DNA of 64,000 nt from Lachnospiraceae bacterium (GTDB taxonomy: Bacteria; Bacillota; Clostridia; Lachnospirales; Lachnospiraceae). The stretch lies in the NCBI GenBank assembly GCA_009774375.1, contig VSNO01000004.1:1-64000 (forward strand), written 5' to 3'. How positions within the stretch are numbered: position 1 is the stretch's first letter; each line of letters begins with the position of its first letter. The notes beneath the pieces are model-generated. The model saw only the letters and a list, made by a program, of their open reading frames with translations, was not told the DNA's origin and did no database searches. This document shows, in pieces, positions 33,732 through 43,380 of the stretch. The translations under genes were made by a program, and so were the position numbers.

Positions 33732-35771
33732 ATGAGACCAGAATGGACAGATTTTGTAGGTGGCAAATGGGAAAGCGAAATTAACGTGCGTGACTTCATC
33801 CAGAAGAACTATACACCGTATGAAGGTGATGAGTCTTTCTTAGCAGGACCTACACAGAACACAAAAGATTTATGGGACATGGTTCTTGATCTTCAGAAGA
33901 AGGAGAGAGAAGCAGGCGGTGTTCTCGACATGGACACAAAGGTGATCTCTACCATCACTTCTCATGGTCCCGGATACCTCGACAAGAGCAAGGAAACGAT
34001 CGTTGGTTTCCAGACAGATAAGCCTTTCAAGCGTTCTTTACAGCCTTACGGCGGTATCAGAATGGCAGAGAAGGCTTGCTCAGACAACGGCTACGAAGTA
34101 GATCCTGAGGTTAGTGAGTTCTTCTCTACGCACAGAAAAACACACAATGCAGGCTGCTTTGATGCTTACAACCAGGAGATGAGAGCATGCCGCTCCTCAC
34201 ACATCATCACAGGTCTTCCTGATGCTTACGGACGCGGACGTATCATCGGCGACTACAGAAGAGTTGCCCTCTATGGTATCGACAGACTGATCGAGGATAA
34301 GCAGGCTCAGAAGGATTCCACCGGACGTGTCATGACAGACGACGTGATCCGTCTTCGCGAGGAGCTCTCCGAGCAGATGGTCGCTCTCAAGATGATGAAG
34401 GAAATGGCTGCTTCTTACGGCTGCGATATCTCCAAGCCGGCAACGAATGTACAGGAAGCGATCCAGGCTACTTACTTCGGATACTTATGTTCCGTTAAGG
34501 AGCAGAACGGCGCTGCGATGTCCCTCGGACGTACATCCACATTCCTTGACTGCTACGCACAGAGAGACTTAAAGAACGGAACATTCACAGAGGAGCAGAT
34601 CCAGGAGTTCGTTGACCACTTCATCATGAAGCTGCGCTGCGTCAAATTTGCACGTACACCGGAATACAACCAGATCTTTGCCGGCGATCCTGTATGGGTG
34701 ACAGAGTCCCTCGGCGGTGTCGGCGTTGACGGACGTCCGATGGTAACAAAGATGTCCTTCCGTTATCTGAATACACTGACAAACCTCGGACCCAGCCCGG
34801 AGCCGAACCTGACAGTACTCTGGTCTACAAGGCTTCCTGAGAACTGGAAGAGATACTGCGCAAAGATGTCCATCCAGACTTCTTCGATCCAGTACGAGAA
34901 CGATGATCTGATGCGCGTGACACACGGCGACGACTACGGTATCGCATGCTGCGTATCTTCCATGGTCATCGGTAAGGAGATGCAGTTCTTCGGCGCTCGT
35001 GCAAACCTTGCAAAGTGCCTGCTCTATGCGCTGAACGGCGGTGTCGACGAAGTTACAAAGAAGCAGGTTGGTCCGAAGTACCGTCCTGTAGCAGGCGATG
35101 TGCTTGACTATGACGATGTTTACAGCAAATTCATGGATATGATGGAGTGGCAGGCAGATGTGTATGTCAATACACTCAACATCATCCACTACATGCATGA
35201 CAAATACTGCTATGAGAGAGCAGAGATGGCTCTTCATGACAGAGATGTCAAGAGATATTTCGCAACAGGTGTTGCAGGTCTTTCGATCGTTGCTGACTCT
35301 TTATCAGCGATCAAGTATGCGCAGGTTAAGGCGATCCGCGACGAAGACGGCATCATCGTTGATTTTGAGACGACAGGCGAGTTCCCTAAATATGGTAACG
35401 ACGACGACCGTGTTGACCTGATCGCACAGGATATCGTTCACAAGTTCATGACAGCGATCAGAAGACATCATACCTACAGAAATGGTATCCCTACAACTTC
35501 CATCCTTACGATCACATCGAATGTGACCTACGGTAAGGCTACAGGCAACACACCTGACGGACGTAAGAAGGGACAGCCGTTTGCTCCTGGTGCAAACCCG
35601 ATGCATGGACGTGACACACATGGTGCAGTCGCTTCCCTGTCTTCTGTATCAAAGCTTCCGTTCAAGGATGCTCAGGACGGTATCTCCAATACCTTTACGA
35701 TCATTCCGAACGCACTTGGTAAGGAAGCGAAGGTCTTCTCTGGCGATATCGAGTTAGATCTGAACAATTAG
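33732..35771 (+). CDS. pflB: Pyruvate formate-lyase large subunit lacking the glycyl-radical domain
   Basis: A 679-residue protein that follows full-length PFL up to [13 protein letters not shown] and then ends with a novel tail, [13 protein letters not shown], about 80 residues short of the usual 740-760. The active-site cysteine pair is present ([12 protein letters not shown]406-C407), as are [33 protein letters not shown] turns pyruvate and CoA into acetyl-CoA and formate by a radital carried on a C-terminal Gly loop; that loop is missing here and is encoded at 36132-36377. The gene is otherwise well conserved with no internal break, so I read it as a split enzyme and not a pseudogene. AGGAGG ribosome site. 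Confidence 0.92.
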   Translation: MRPEWTDFVGGKWESEINVRDFIQKNYTPYEGDESFLAGPTQNTKDLWDMVLDLQKKEREAGGVLDMDTKVISTITSHGPGYLDKSKETIVGFQTDKPFKRSLQPYGGIRMAEKACSDNGYEVDPEVSEFFSTHRKTHNAGCFDAYNQEMRACRSSHIITGLPDAYGRGRIIGDYRRVALYGIDRLIEDKQAQKDSTGRVMTDDVIRLREELSEQMVALKMMKEMAASYGCDISKPATNVQEAIQATYFGYLCSVKEQNGAAMSLGRTSTFLDCYAQRDLKNGTFTEEQIQEFVDHFIMKLRCVKFARTPEYNQIFAGDPVWVTESLGGVGVDGRPMVTKMSFRYLNTLTNLGPSPEPNLTVLWSTRLPENWKRYCAKMSIQTSSIQYENDDLMRVTHGDDYGIACCVSSMVIGKEMQFFGARANLAKCLLYALNGGVDEVTKKQVGPKYRPVAGDVLDYDDVYSKFMDMMEWQADVYVNTLNIIHYMHDKYCYERAEMALHDRDVKRYFATGVAGLSIVADSLSAIKYAQVKAIRDEDGIIVDFETTGEFPKYGNDDDRVDLIAQDIVHKFMTAIRRHHTYRNGIPTTSILTITSNVTYGKATGNTPDGRKKGQPFAPGANPMHGRDTHGAVASLSSVSKLPFKDAQDGISNTFTIIPNALGKEAKVFSGDIELDLNN

Positions 35772-35834
35772 GTCTATGTGCCAGAGAAGCCCTCGGTCTT
35801 CTCCGGCGATATCGAGCTTGACCTTAATAATTAG
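35736..35834 (+). repeat. Tandem duplicate of the pflB 3' end including the stop codon
   Basis: After the pflB TAG the frame stays open for 20 more codons (VYVPEKPS then [12 protein letters not shown]) to a second TAG at 35832-35834. The last 12 residues plus stop are identical in both copies, yet five of those codons differ, all silently. A 36-39 nt unit repeated with only synonymous change implies the second copy was once under protein-level selection: the tail of a replaced pflB allele, a second coding end, or a read-through extension. Confidence 0.8.
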
Positions 35835-35845
35835 TCTTACAACTG

Positions 35846-35867
35846 CACAGGGGCATATGCCCCTGTG
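35846..35867 (+). repeat. 22-bp perfect palindrome between pflB and the small subunits
   Basis: CACAGGGGCAT (35846-35856) followed directly by its reverse complement. There is no T-run, so it is probably an mRNA hairpin that protects or separates the pflB message from the downstream small genes, or lowers read-through. Confidence 0.6.
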
Positions 35868-35895
35868 TATCCAAAGAGAGGAATAGGTGTAACCG

Positions 35896-36099
35896 ATGGA
35901 TGAGAAATCAATGATCGACGACCTCGTAGCCCAGCTCGACGCCGGTTTTTCCAGCGAGAAGGCTGTGGGGCATTTCAATGTAGATGTCAGTGAGGATGCG
36001 TCCACAAAAGAAGTCCAGACACTTGGATGTACAGACTGTTCCAGCAATCCCATGGCGTGCAGCGTACCGACGCTCCACGAGGGATTGGACAAAGAGTAA
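35896..36099 (+). CDS. Small Cys-rich protein related to the glycyl-radical domain
   Basis: 67 residues; GAGGA lies upstream of the ATG. Residues 8-31 ([11 protein letters not shown], then VGHFNVDV) align with residues 10-31 of the separate radical domain ([10 protein letters not shown], then GHHLNVNV), the segment that in normal PFL leads into the radical loop. In place of the RVSGYA loop there are three cysteines, C45, C48 and C55 ([14 protein letters not shown]). So it looks like a paralogue that can dock on PFL but cannot carry the glycyl radical. Possible roles: an assembly or protective subunit, a redox or Fe-S sensor, or a chaperone for the open, inactive enzyme. No named family known to me. 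Confidence 0.8.
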   Translation: MDEKSMIDDLVAQLDAGFSSEKAVGHFNVDVSEDASTKEVQTLGCTDCSSNPMACSVPTLHEGLDKE

Positions 36100-36131
36100 A
36101 ATATATAGATCATATCAGGAGGTATATAACG

Positions 36132-36377
36132 ATGGCAATGAACAATGCAGCACAGGTTGATAACTTAGTTTCTTTATTGGATGGTTATGCTACAAAGGGT
36201 GGTCATCACCTTAACGTGAACGTACTCAACAGAGACACTCTGTTAGATGCTCAGAAGCATCCTGAGAACTATCCCCAGCTGACGATCCGTGTATCCGGAT
36301 ACGCTGTTAACTTCATCAAGTTGACACCGGAGCAGCAGGCAGACGTTATCTCCCGTACATTCCACGAGGCGATCTGA
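36132..36377 (+). CDS. grcA: Separate glycyl-radical domain of pyruvate formate-lyase (GrcA-like)
   Basis: 81 residues, AGGAGG 8 nt before ATG. The protein equals the C-terminal domain missing from the large subunit: [28 protein letters not shown], and the radical loop [12 protein letters not shown] with Gly56 as the expected radical site, then [18 protein letters not shown]. coli GrcA (YfiD) is a spare part that rescues damaged PFL; here it appears to be the only source of the radical domain near pflB, so it should be a required subunit. Activated by PflA (42415-43173). A strong terminator follows. Confidence 0.92.
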   Translation: MAMNNAAQVDNLVSLLDGYATKGGHHLNVNVLNRDTLLDAQKHPENYPQLTIRVSGYAVNFIKLTPEQQADVISRTFHEAI

Positions 36378-36400
36378 CGATCAGTGCGATCAGACAAAGC

Positions 36401-36432
36401 AAAGCCCTGAGAACGTTCTCAGGGCTTTTTTA
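36401..36432 (+). terminator. Terminator of the pfl operon
   Basis: Perfect 14-bp stem AAAGCCCTGAGAAC / GTTCTCAGGGCTTT (36401-36428), followed by further T residues, 23 nt after the small-subunit stop. Confidence 0.9.
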
Positions 36433-36512
36433 TGCACACGGGCACCCAGAGGAAGATTGTCAGCAGAAGCTGACGGGTGCCCGGCGCGCGATCTGGGGAA
36501 GAAGGCTCTTCC

Positions 36513-36902
36513 CTACTCGATTTCACCTTTCATCAGCTCGTCCAGCTCGTCCGCCGCCTGCTTACTGAGCTGTTTTCCTCCGGTCAGCGCTGATATGAAT
36601 ACCTCGACCGATCCGTCATAATAGTCTGCCAGGATCTTGTTTGCTCTTCCGCGCGCGTATTGCGCCGTTGTCAGTGCCGCAGAATACCGCCTGCTCTTCT
36701 GACTGGTATCCGCGGATATCAGTCCCTTGTCGATCAGATGCCTGATAAATGTATTGATCGTCTGCTTTTTCCAGTTCTTATGTAATTCCCCGTTTAAATA
36801 TTCCATAATCTCGCTAAAGCCTTTTCCGCCATCGTTTTTCCACAGATAATCCATGATCAGGCTCTCTGATTGCGACATCTCACACCTAACATTATTCTCC
36901 AT
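36513..36902 (-). CDS. BlaI/MecI/CopY-family repressor
   Basis: About 129 residues from ATG 36902 (GGAGG 8 nt upstream). A winged helix with SQSESLIMDYLWKNDGGKGFSEIMEYL and WKKQTINTFIRHLIDKGLISADT, the recognition region, then a dimerising C-terminus. Members repress beta-lactamase or copper-export genes until a BlaR1-type sensor cleaves them. No BlaR1 or target gene is adjacent, so its regulon lies elsewhere. Confidence 0.88.
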   Translation of the reverse strand: MENNVRCEMSQSESLIMDYLWKNDGGKGFSEIMEYLNGELHKNWKKQTINTFIRHLIDKGLISADTSQKSRRYSAALTTAQYARGRANKILADYYDGSVEVFISALTGGKQLSKQAADELDELMKGEIE

Positions 36903-37099
36903 AATGACTTCCTCCATTAAATGAAACCTGGTACGATAATATTCTACCATAATAATCTATCACTTCTATTTTACTTGCTTTTTGCACAACTGTAAAGCAT
37001 TTTTTGCATGTTTTTGCATTGTTAACAACTTATTTATCATTTTTTGCGGTTAACTGTAAAATCGATGACGCCAACGCCGGATACCGTATTTCAGACAAA

Positions 37100-37141
37100 A
37101 AACAGTTCTGTTTTACACTCAAAACAGAACTGTTTGATCTA
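37100..37141 (-). terminator. Terminator of the transglutaminase gene
   Basis: 15-bp perfect stem AAACAGTTCTGTTTT / AAAACAGAACTGTTT (37100-37114, 37121-37135), followed on the minus strand by TTTTTTGTC; lies 35 nt after the gene stop. Confidence 0.8.
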
Positions 37142-37170
37142 CAATCTCTCAATCATGTATACCGGTTTTA

Positions 37171-38127
37171 TTATTTTACTTTGTCAAATATCATGGTTAC
37201 ATCTGTGTATTTCCCTGCCACTTTCGAGGACGGAGCGCCAAAACGCGCGTAGGAAGAGGTTTTTCCTGACCGGAGCGCCAGCAGATAGTCGATGTGGGGA
37301 TCAAATATGTACACCGTGCCGTCTGCCCCGTCCAGCTGGCACCACGCATGCGGAGTGTAACCGCCGCCGGATCTGCTCGTGTATCCGCCCGCGATATACA
37401 TCGGCACGCCGATCTTCCACGACATCACGGCGAACGCGGCGGCAAAGTTGTCGCAGACGCCGCTTCCCGAGAAAAACAGGGCGGCCGCGTCAAAATTAGT
37501 ACTGAAAATGTCCATCCCGGGCACATTTTCATAGGAAACTGCCCCTTCTTCATACCGGGGATCAAAGAATGTGGTCATCAGATAATCATAGCACGCCTTC
37601 AGCTTATCATGTGTATCCATATCCGGCGTGATGATCTGTGCAAAGATCTGATCCAGCAGGGCATCCAGCTCCGCTGAGCCGGTCGATGCATCCGGATAGA
37701 GCGCAATGGCATCCAGCATCTGTCTGGTTCCCGCATACTGCAGGTCCCGCTGTGCGCTCTGCACACTGAACAATGGCTGCTGTCCCTCCGCCCCTGTAGC
37801 GCTCCGCACCCGCTGGTCTACCGCAAACACACCGTTTCCCATGTCGATCACCGGTCCGGGAACTGCGCAGTCCTCCGTGATGATGTATCCCTGCGGTCCG
37901 ATATACACCCACCTGCCCTGGTTCATATATCCACTGGGAATCTGTACCCACTGAAATTCGCCAAACGTTCCGTCATCCTCCACATATCTGGTCAGCATTG
38001 TCGCCGGATCCGTGATAAAGTACCCCGCCGCAACGCTCATGCACGGCTGCAGGCAAAGGACGACAGCCAGCACTGCCGCCATAACGGCTCTGCCCGTGAT
38101 TTTTCTCATTTTTTCGATTTTCATCAT
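37171..38127 (-). CDS. Secreted transglutaminase-like protein
   Basis: A 318-residue exported protein. The signal peptide covers about 1-34 (VMAAVLAVVLCLQPCMSVAAG), then a KG-rich 'glucan-binding-like' segment (NQGRWVYIGPQGYIITED), a linker, and a transglutaminase-core domain at about 175-318. The Cys-His-Asp triad is visible as SGVCDNFA, TPHAWCQ and IFDPHIDY. Such extracellular proteins may act as cysteine proteases or crosslinkers on surface proteins. Start at 38127 or one Met later. Single-gene unit. Confidence 0.85.
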   Translation of the reverse strand: MMKIEKMRKITGRAVMAAVLAVVLCLQPCMSVAAGYFITDPATMLTRYVEDDGTFGEFQWVQIPSGYMNQGRWVYIGPQGYIITEDCAVPGPVIDMGNGVFAVDQRVRSATGAEGQQPLFSVQSAQRDLQYAGTRQMLDAIALYPDASTGSAELDALLDQIFAQIITPDMDTHDKLKACYDYLMTTFFDPRYEEGAVSYENVPGMDIFSTNFDAAALFFSGSGVCDNFAAAFAVMSWKIGVPMYIAGGYTSRSGGGYTPHAWCQLDGADGTVYIFDPHIDYLLALRSGKTSSYARFGAPSSKVAGKYTDVTMIFDKVK

Positions 38128-38307
38128 CGTCGCCTCCTCGCTTGTCGTACTACACCCTCAAAACTGTACAAAAAGATATTAAAAACAGTATAACATCGAT
38201 CAACCGCATTATCAATCACTTTTTAACTTTCTGTCATTCGTTATCATCGTACCCAGCGCGGTTCAAAATACGAATACAGGCATCACCTAAAGAAATACCT
38301 CCGTGTT

Positions 38308-39483
38308 TTAGAACGTCACAATATACAGCTTCTCCTCCGGCATATTGTAATACTCTTCATTCGTCTCAGCCCCCTCTTTCATAAACAGCAGTGCATCGAC
38401 TTCTGCCGGATCAATGATACGGTCTATTCCGCGGGATACGATATACGTATCCTGGTCATCTCCATCATATCCGTCGGAGCCGCCCTGCATGATGCCTGTC
38501 AGCCGTGTTCCGTCCTTCAGGCGCACGCCCACAAGACCGGGAACCTCCGCAAAAGTAGTAGACTGGATGGTATTTCCATTCTGATCGATCCCTTCGATCG
38601 GAACTGTCTGCATCGGAAAATCAAATTCGGCGTAGAGCGAGATCGGTGAGATCTCCACTTTTGTTATCGTGGCTCCGCTGTCTCCGACTGGCTGCGACAG
38701 CTCGATGCTCCTGACCTGTTCGGATGCCTCCAGGGTGAAATCAAATGTCCATGCCGCCTCGATATCCGGTGTGTACGCCGCCTTGCTGACGATTCCCAGA
38801 TTGCGGAGCTCTATGTGGAGCGGCTGTCCGATCAGGCTCCTGCCGTCTGCCGTCATGAGCGTCATGAGATACTCCATGCTGCCGTCCTCACCCACATATT
38901 TCCCGATAATGCTGCCGTCCGCGGTCTCCTTTGCAGTTGTGCCGTCCGTATACGTAATATTTCCGTCAGCATCGCGATGCAGGTTGTCAAAAAAGTGTCC
39001 GCCCATTATATTGACAGGCTCCCCATTCACCGTCGTATCCACATACTCAAAGCAGGGTTCGATGCCGTCCTCGACGCGATAGCCGTCTATCCGGAAGGAC
39101 AGGTATACAAAGCGGGCATCCACGATGCGCTGCTGCGCCGTGACTGTGACACCTTCCTGTGTGACGCTGTCGTTCATCGGTACCGTGATCCGGGTCTCTT
39201 CCAGATACTCCTTCTGTTCCGGTGTGGCATCGAACCATTCCTCCATCCCGCGGCTCCAATGCAGATATACCGCACATGCCACAGTGCCTAACCCCAGCAC
39301 CAGCACTGCCGCCGCCACAGCCGCCCACATTCTTCTTCCTGCATATCTCATCTGTTTTCCCCCTTCTCTCTCTGCAATGCTTTCCTTCCTGATCTGTGCC
39401 AGTACGAGGTCCGCCCTCTGCTGAACGATGTCCGGAACCACGATCGTCTCCTGCAGTCTTTCAGCTATCCTGTCCTTCTTCAT
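38308..39483 (-). CDS. DUF4179 membrane protein, probable anti-sigma factor
   Basis: A 391-residue protein. Residues 1-50 are cytosolic and charged (ERLQETIVVPDIVQQRADLVL), one helix at about 52-72 (MWAAVAAAVLVLGLGTVACAV), then an extracellular DUF4179-type region (WFDATPEQKEYLEETRITVPMNDSVTQEGVTV). In Firmicutes DUF4179 proteins are encoded right after an ECF sigma gene and hold it at the membrane. Here the start overlaps the sigma stop (TATGA), which fits. Confidence 0.85.
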   Translation of the reverse strand: MKKDRIAERLQETIVVPDIVQQRADLVLAQIRKESIAEREGGKQMRYAGRRMWAAVAAAVLVLGLGTVACAVYLHWSRGMEEWFDATPEQKEYLEETRITVPMNDSVTQEGVTVTAQQRIVDARFVYLSFRIDGYRVEDGIEPCFEYVDTTVNGEPVNIMGGHFFDNLHRDADGNITYTDGTTAKETADGSIIGKYVGEDGSMEYLMTLMTADGRSLIGQPLHIELRNLGIVSKAAYTPDIEAAWTFDFTLEASEQVRSIELSQPVGDSGATITKVEISPISLYAEFDFPMQTVPIEGIDQNGNTIQSTTFAEVPGLVGVRLKDGTRLTGIMQGGSDGYDGDDQDTYIVSRGIDRIIDPAEVDALLFMKEGAETNEEYYNMPEEKLYIVTF

Positions 39484-40010
39484 ACCCTACCTCCATTCAC
39501 CGCCCTGCGTTTCTCCCCGATCTGATAGATCGACGCCATCTGATCCCTGCCCCGCGCCAGCCGCGTGCGCACCGTGCTCGCCGGCATATCCAGCATCCCG
39601 CTGATCTCCACAGCGCTCAGTCCGTCCACATAATAGAGCACCATCACCAGCCTGTACTTTTCATCCAGGCACTTCATCATCTCCATCCATTCGATCTTGC
39701 TGTACTCCTGCACATCCTCCGGAAATTCCTGCATCTCCTCGTCGTAATACAGCTCCCGCTTCCGCCTCAATATGTCGTTGCACTTGTTGATCAGGATCTT
39801 CGTCATCCATGTGCGGAAAAACTCTGCCTTCTTCAGCTGCCCGATCTTCTCCCAGCACGCAAGCAGCGTGTCACCCACGGCATCCGCGATATCTTCGTCG
39901 TTGTGCAGGATCGCCGCCGCTGTCTTGTACATGTTCTGCATCTGCGACTGCATCAGTTCTGCAAACGCGTCCGCATCCCCATTACGGGCATATTTTACCA
40001 GGTTCTTCAT
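39480..40010 (-). CDS. ECF-type RNA polymerase sigma factor 1
   Basis: About 176 residues from ATG 40010 (GAGAGG upstream). Sigma region 2 at about 10-75 (AFAELMQSQMQNMYKTAAAILHNDEDIADAVGDTLLACWEKI, with FRTWMTKILINKCNDILR) and region 4 at about 120-170 (VMVLYYVDGLSAVEISGMLDMPASTVRTRLARG). Paired with the DUF4179 gene. Target promoters unknown; sigma factors of this kind usually activate their own operon. Confidence 0.92.
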   Translation of the reverse strand: MKNLVKYARNGDADAFAELMQSQMQNMYKTAAAILHNDEDIADAVGDTLLACWEKIGQLKKAEFFRTWMTKILINKCNDILRRKRELYYDEEMQEFPEDVQEYSKIEWMEMMKCLDEKYRLVMVLYYVDGLSAVEISGMLDMPASTVRTRLARGRDQMASIYQIGEKRRAVNGGRV

Positions 40011-40193
40011 GCCTTTTCCTCTCCATTCCTGAAACTGTGCAGGATCGATACAGCGCATTCATCCCGCCGGGCCGCACAGCTCCACATTTTACAGCCAATG
40101 ATCATTGTGCAAAGAAACATGCTCCTTACACTTATTAGACGCAGGGCGCAGAGATAGTGTCCCAATTTTTCGTCTTTATTTTTCATATAAAAC

Positions 40194-40222
40194 TTGTGTT
40201 GCGTCCAAAAGAGCGATACAAT
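40194..40222 (+). promoter_or_regulatory. Candidate promoter for the chemoreceptor gene
   Basis: TTGTGT (40194-40199), 17 nt, TACAAT (40217-40222); gives a roughly 105-nt leader before ATG 40330. I could not find a convincing flagellar-sigma site. Confidence 0.4.
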
Positions 40223-40329
40223 ACATTTATAACATATTGTGATCACTTTGGGACATCCTCCGTCAACATTACAGCATATCCAGGTGACTCACGATAACCA
40301 ACCTTCCAATTATACAAAGGAGCCTTCAT

Positions 40330-42366
40330 ATGAAACAACAAAACACACCGAAAACTGGCAATAGAAAACGGATTGCCGACGAGATCATGCGTCAGATCGG
40401 CAAAAGCGTCATCATCGTCTTTCTGATCGTGGCCGCAGTCGCGATCTGTATGGTCGGATGGAGCATCATGACCTCCAGGGAGAAAGAACTCACGCTGGAG
40501 TCCAGGGCAGCGTCAAACCAGCTGACCGCATTCCTTGACCAGTACACAAGGGGTGCTGAGCAGCTGGCTGTCCATCCCGACATCAAACACATCATGAACG
40601 AGACCCAACCCGGCGACAATATTCTCGACGCTGAAAAAATGGACGCTGTCATGGAATATCTCGTCAGCATCGCGGGCACGGACACAGAAAATGTCATGGC
40701 TGTATGGATCTCCGACCTGGATACGAGTTCCCTGGTGCAGTCTGACGGCTTTGTCAGCGATGAAAACTGGGATATCACCGGGCGCGGATGGTACGGATGT
40801 GTCACCGGCAAGAAAACAGTCCTGACAGAGCCCTATATCGACTCCTCCACCGGAAAAATGATCCTGAGTGCCGCGGCGCCGGTGTATGACGATGCCACAG
40901 GCGCTGTGATCGGCGCTGTGGGCTTTGACATCTCACTCGACCATATGACAAACATCCTGCAGGAATACAAGATCGGACGCGGGGGATACCTCCTGCTGCT
41001 GTCTGAAAACGGTACGCTCCTGTACCACCCGCAGAATGACCTGGTCGAAAAAAATATCAGTGAAGTCAATATATCCCGGAATGTCGCTGATGCAGTTGCG
41101 TCAAAAAGCAGTGAATTCCTGAAATACAAGGCTGAAGGCGTCACGAAGTACGGCTATCTGGAACTGGCCGGCGATACCGGCTATCTCGTGCTCAGCAGTC
41201 TGCCTCTGTCAGAATACTATGCCGTACTGATCGCAATGGTCGTCGCCCTGATCATCCTCTTCGCGGCAGGCATCCTGATCATAGCAGTCAGCATCCGGAA
41301 AAGCGCTGCCAACGTGACAAAGCCCATCCTCGAACTGAACCGCACGGCTCAGCAGCTTGCAGAAGGAAATCTCGATGTCCAGCTTGCCATCACCTCAGAC
41401 GATGAGATCGGAGAGCTGGGTGAATCCATCGGAAAAACAGTAAGCCGGCTGAAAGAATACATTGTCTACATCGATGAAACGGCCGAGGTACTCTCGCGCC
41501 TCGCAGACGGAAAACTCCAGATCACATTAAAGAATGACTATGTCGGCGAATTTCAGAAGATCAAGACCGCCCTGCTCAATATATCCGGTTCCATGAACCA
41601 GGTGATGGAGGGGATCAACGCAAGCTCCGAGCGCGTGTCCGTAGGAGCCTCCGAGCTCGCCAACGCCTCACAGATGCTGGCAGAGGGCGCCGAACTGCAG
41701 GCGGCCTCCATCGAGGAACTCGCGGCAACCACCAACACCGTTGCCGACCACGTGGAAGAAAGCCGCCATAGCGCTGATACCTGCGCGGAGGAAACGGCGA
41801 GGGTCACTGCCATGATCGAACAGAACCAGATGAAGATGACCCAGATGATGAATGCCATGAATGAGATCCAGCAGACCTCGCAGCAGGTTGTCGGCATCAT
41901 CCAGACGATCGAGGAGATCGCAGACCAGACAAACCTGCTGTCCCTGAACGCCTCCATCGAGGCTGCCCGCGCCGGCGATGCAGGAAAAGGCTTCGCCGTA
42001 GTGGCAGACGAGATCGGAAAACTTGCGGCGGAGAGCGCAAAGGCTGCAAACTCGACGAGAAGTCTGATCGAAATCTCCATGGAGGAGATCAACAAAGGTA
42101 ACGCGATCGCCACGGAAGCCATGGCTGCCTTGAAAGACTCTGTAAGCGCAGTCGACCACGTGAATGAAATGATCAAGAGTACGGCCCAGAACACGGCGAT
42201 CCAGGCAGAGAGCATGGAACAGCTGCGCGTCGGGATCGATGAGATCGCCCACGGGATCCAGGACAATTCCGCCGCCTCAGAGGAAACCTCCGCGACCTCC
42301 GAGGAACTGGCGAACCAGGCGGGTATCCTGAATACGATGGTCCAGAAATTTGAACTGATCAAATAA
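40330..42366 (+). CDS. Methyl-accepting chemotaxis protein with Cache sensor
   Basis: 678 residues: helix at about 20-45 ([18 protein letters not shown]), an extracytoplasmic double Cache domain at about 50-290 ([31 protein letters not shown] and [10 protein letters not shown]), second helix at about 297-320 ([17 protein letters not shown]), a HAMP region, and a signalling coiled coil whose tip [20 protein letters not shown] is nearly invariant. The ligand is probably a small organic acid or amino acid. AAAGGAG site before ATG. No flagellar or che genes in the window. Confidence 0.94.
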   Translation: MKQQNTPKTGNRKRIADEIMRQIGKSVIIVFLIVAAVAICMVGWSIMTSREKELTLESRAASNQLTAFLDQYTRGAEQLAVHPDIKHIMNETQPGDNILDAEKMDAVMEYLVSIAGTDTENVMAVWISDLDTSSLVQSDGFVSDENWDITGRGWYGCVTGKKTVLTEPYIDSSTGKMILSAAAPVYDDATGAVIGAVGFDISLDHMTNILQEYKIGRGGYLLLLSENGTLLYHPQNDLVEKNISEVNISRNVADAVASKSSEFLKYKAEGVTKYGYLELAGDTGYLVLSSLPLSEYYAVLIAMVVALIILFAAGILIIAVSIRKSAANVTKPILELNRTAQQLAEGNLDVQLAITSDDEIGELGESIGKTVSRLKEYIVYIDETAEVLSRLADGKLQITLKNDYVGEFQKIKTALLNISGSMNQVMEGINASSERVSVGASELANASQMLAEGAELQAASIEELAATTNTVADHVEESRHSADTCAEETARVTAMIEQNQMKMTQMMNAMNEIQQTSQQVVGIIQTIEEIADQTNLLSLNASIEAARAGDAGKGFAVVADEIGKLAAESAKAANSTRSLIEISMEEINKGNAIATEAMAALKDSVSAVDHVNEMIKSTAQNTAIQAESMEQLRVGIDEIAHGIQDNSAASEETSATSEELANQAGILNTMVQKFELIK

Positions 42367-42414
42367 AAAAAATTGAATAGGGTATAATTAATGATACAGG
42401 AAAGGTGATTATCT

Positions 42415-43173
42415 ATGCAGGGAAGAATCCATTCTTTAGAATCCTTTGGAACCGTTGACGGCCCCGGCGTGCGCTATGTGGTGTTCGTGCAGGGATGTCC
42501 TATGAGATGTGCATACTGCCACAACCCGGACACGTGGGAGATGAATGCGGGAACGCTGATGGAGCCGGAGGAGATTCTGGAAAATTATGAGCGCAACAAG
42601 CCCTTTTACAACGGCGGCGGCATCACCGTGACCGGCGGCGAACCGCTGATGCAGATCGACTTTCTGCTGGAGCTCTTCACGCTGGCACATGCGCGCGGCA
42701 TCCACACGTGCCTCGATACCTCCGGCATCGCATACAGAAAGGACGGCAATCCCGAATGGCTTGCCAAACTGGACAGGCTCTGCGAGGTGACAGACCTCGT
42801 GATGCTCGACATCAAGCACATTGATCCGGAGAAACATAAGGAACTGGTCAGACAGCCAAACGACGGCATCCTCGCCTTCGCGGAGTACCTCGACAGCAAA
42901 AATGTCGAGATCTGGATCCGCCATGTCGTCGTCCCCGGCATCACAGATGACCCGGATGATCTGCGCAGGCTTGGTAATTTTATCGGCGGGCTCAAAAACC
43001 TCAAGGCGCTTGACGTCCTCCCCTATCACACCATGGGCAAGAAAAAATACGACGAGCTCGGCATGGAGTACCGCCTCGACGGCGTCCCCGAGATGGACAA
43101 GGGCAGGGTTCCCGAACTGAAACAGCACATTCTCAACGGCATCCGGGAACGCCGCGGGCTTCCGGTGCGATAA
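42415..43173 (+). CDS. pflA: Pyruvate formate-lyase activating enzyme
   Basis: A 252-residue radical SAM enzyme that abstracts the Gly hydrogen to create the glycyl radical. The motif CPMRCAYC (C28, C32, C35) binds the 4Fe-4S cluster; next come [19 protein letters not shown] and [10 protein letters not shown]. Normal length for PFL-AE. It is transcribed separately from pflB (6 kb away). Because the radical domain is a free 81-residue protein here, this enzyme would act on that small subunit alone or docked. Confidence 0.94.
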   Translation: MQGRIHSLESFGTVDGPGVRYVVFVQGCPMRCAYCHNPDTWEMNAGTLMEPEEILENYERNKPFYNGGGITVTGGEPLMQIDFLLELFTLAHARGIHTCLDTSGIAYRKDGNPEWLAKLDRLCEVTDLVMLDIKHIDPEKHKELVRQPNDGILAFAEYLDSKNVEIWIRHVVVPGITDDPDDLRRLGNFIGGLKNLKALDVLPYHTMGKKKYDELGMEYRLDGVPEMDKGRVPELKQHILNGIRERRGLPVR

Positions 43174-43266
43174 AGCGCTGCGCAACCGTGTATTTAATCA
43201 GATACTTTATAATATTTTATACTTTTTGCCTTGTATTCTGTATAAATTTATATTAAAATATCTATA

Positions 43267-43342
43267 TTGACAAAGATTTACCAATCTTTAAATCTTTGCC
43301 AGGCGGTTGTGATCCGCCGCAGCTGTCACAGACAGTCTGCGG
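43267..43342 (+). promoter_or_regulatory. Ferredoxin gene leader with hairpins
   Basis: TTGACA at 43267-43272 with a poor -10 some 16-17 nt on; AAAGATT-TACC-AATCTTT (43273-43290) and GCCGCAG...CTGCGGC near 43313-43342 can fold. I see no known riboswitch. Confidence 0.35.
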
Positions 43343-43380
43343 CAACATATTTATTGACAATAAAAGGAGGAATTTGTACT

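Noticed and set aside
33732..35771. Reading pflB as a pseudogene because it lacks the C-terminus
   Set aside because: The rest is fully conserved, the break is at a domain border, the missing domain is a separate intact gene with its own ribosome site, and the tail codons are under selection.
35769..35834. Recoded amber codon (pyrrolysine-like read-through) at the first pflB stop
   Set aside because: No supporting element is visible, and the second tail duplicates the first, so an allele-replacement scar explains it better; kept only as an alternative.
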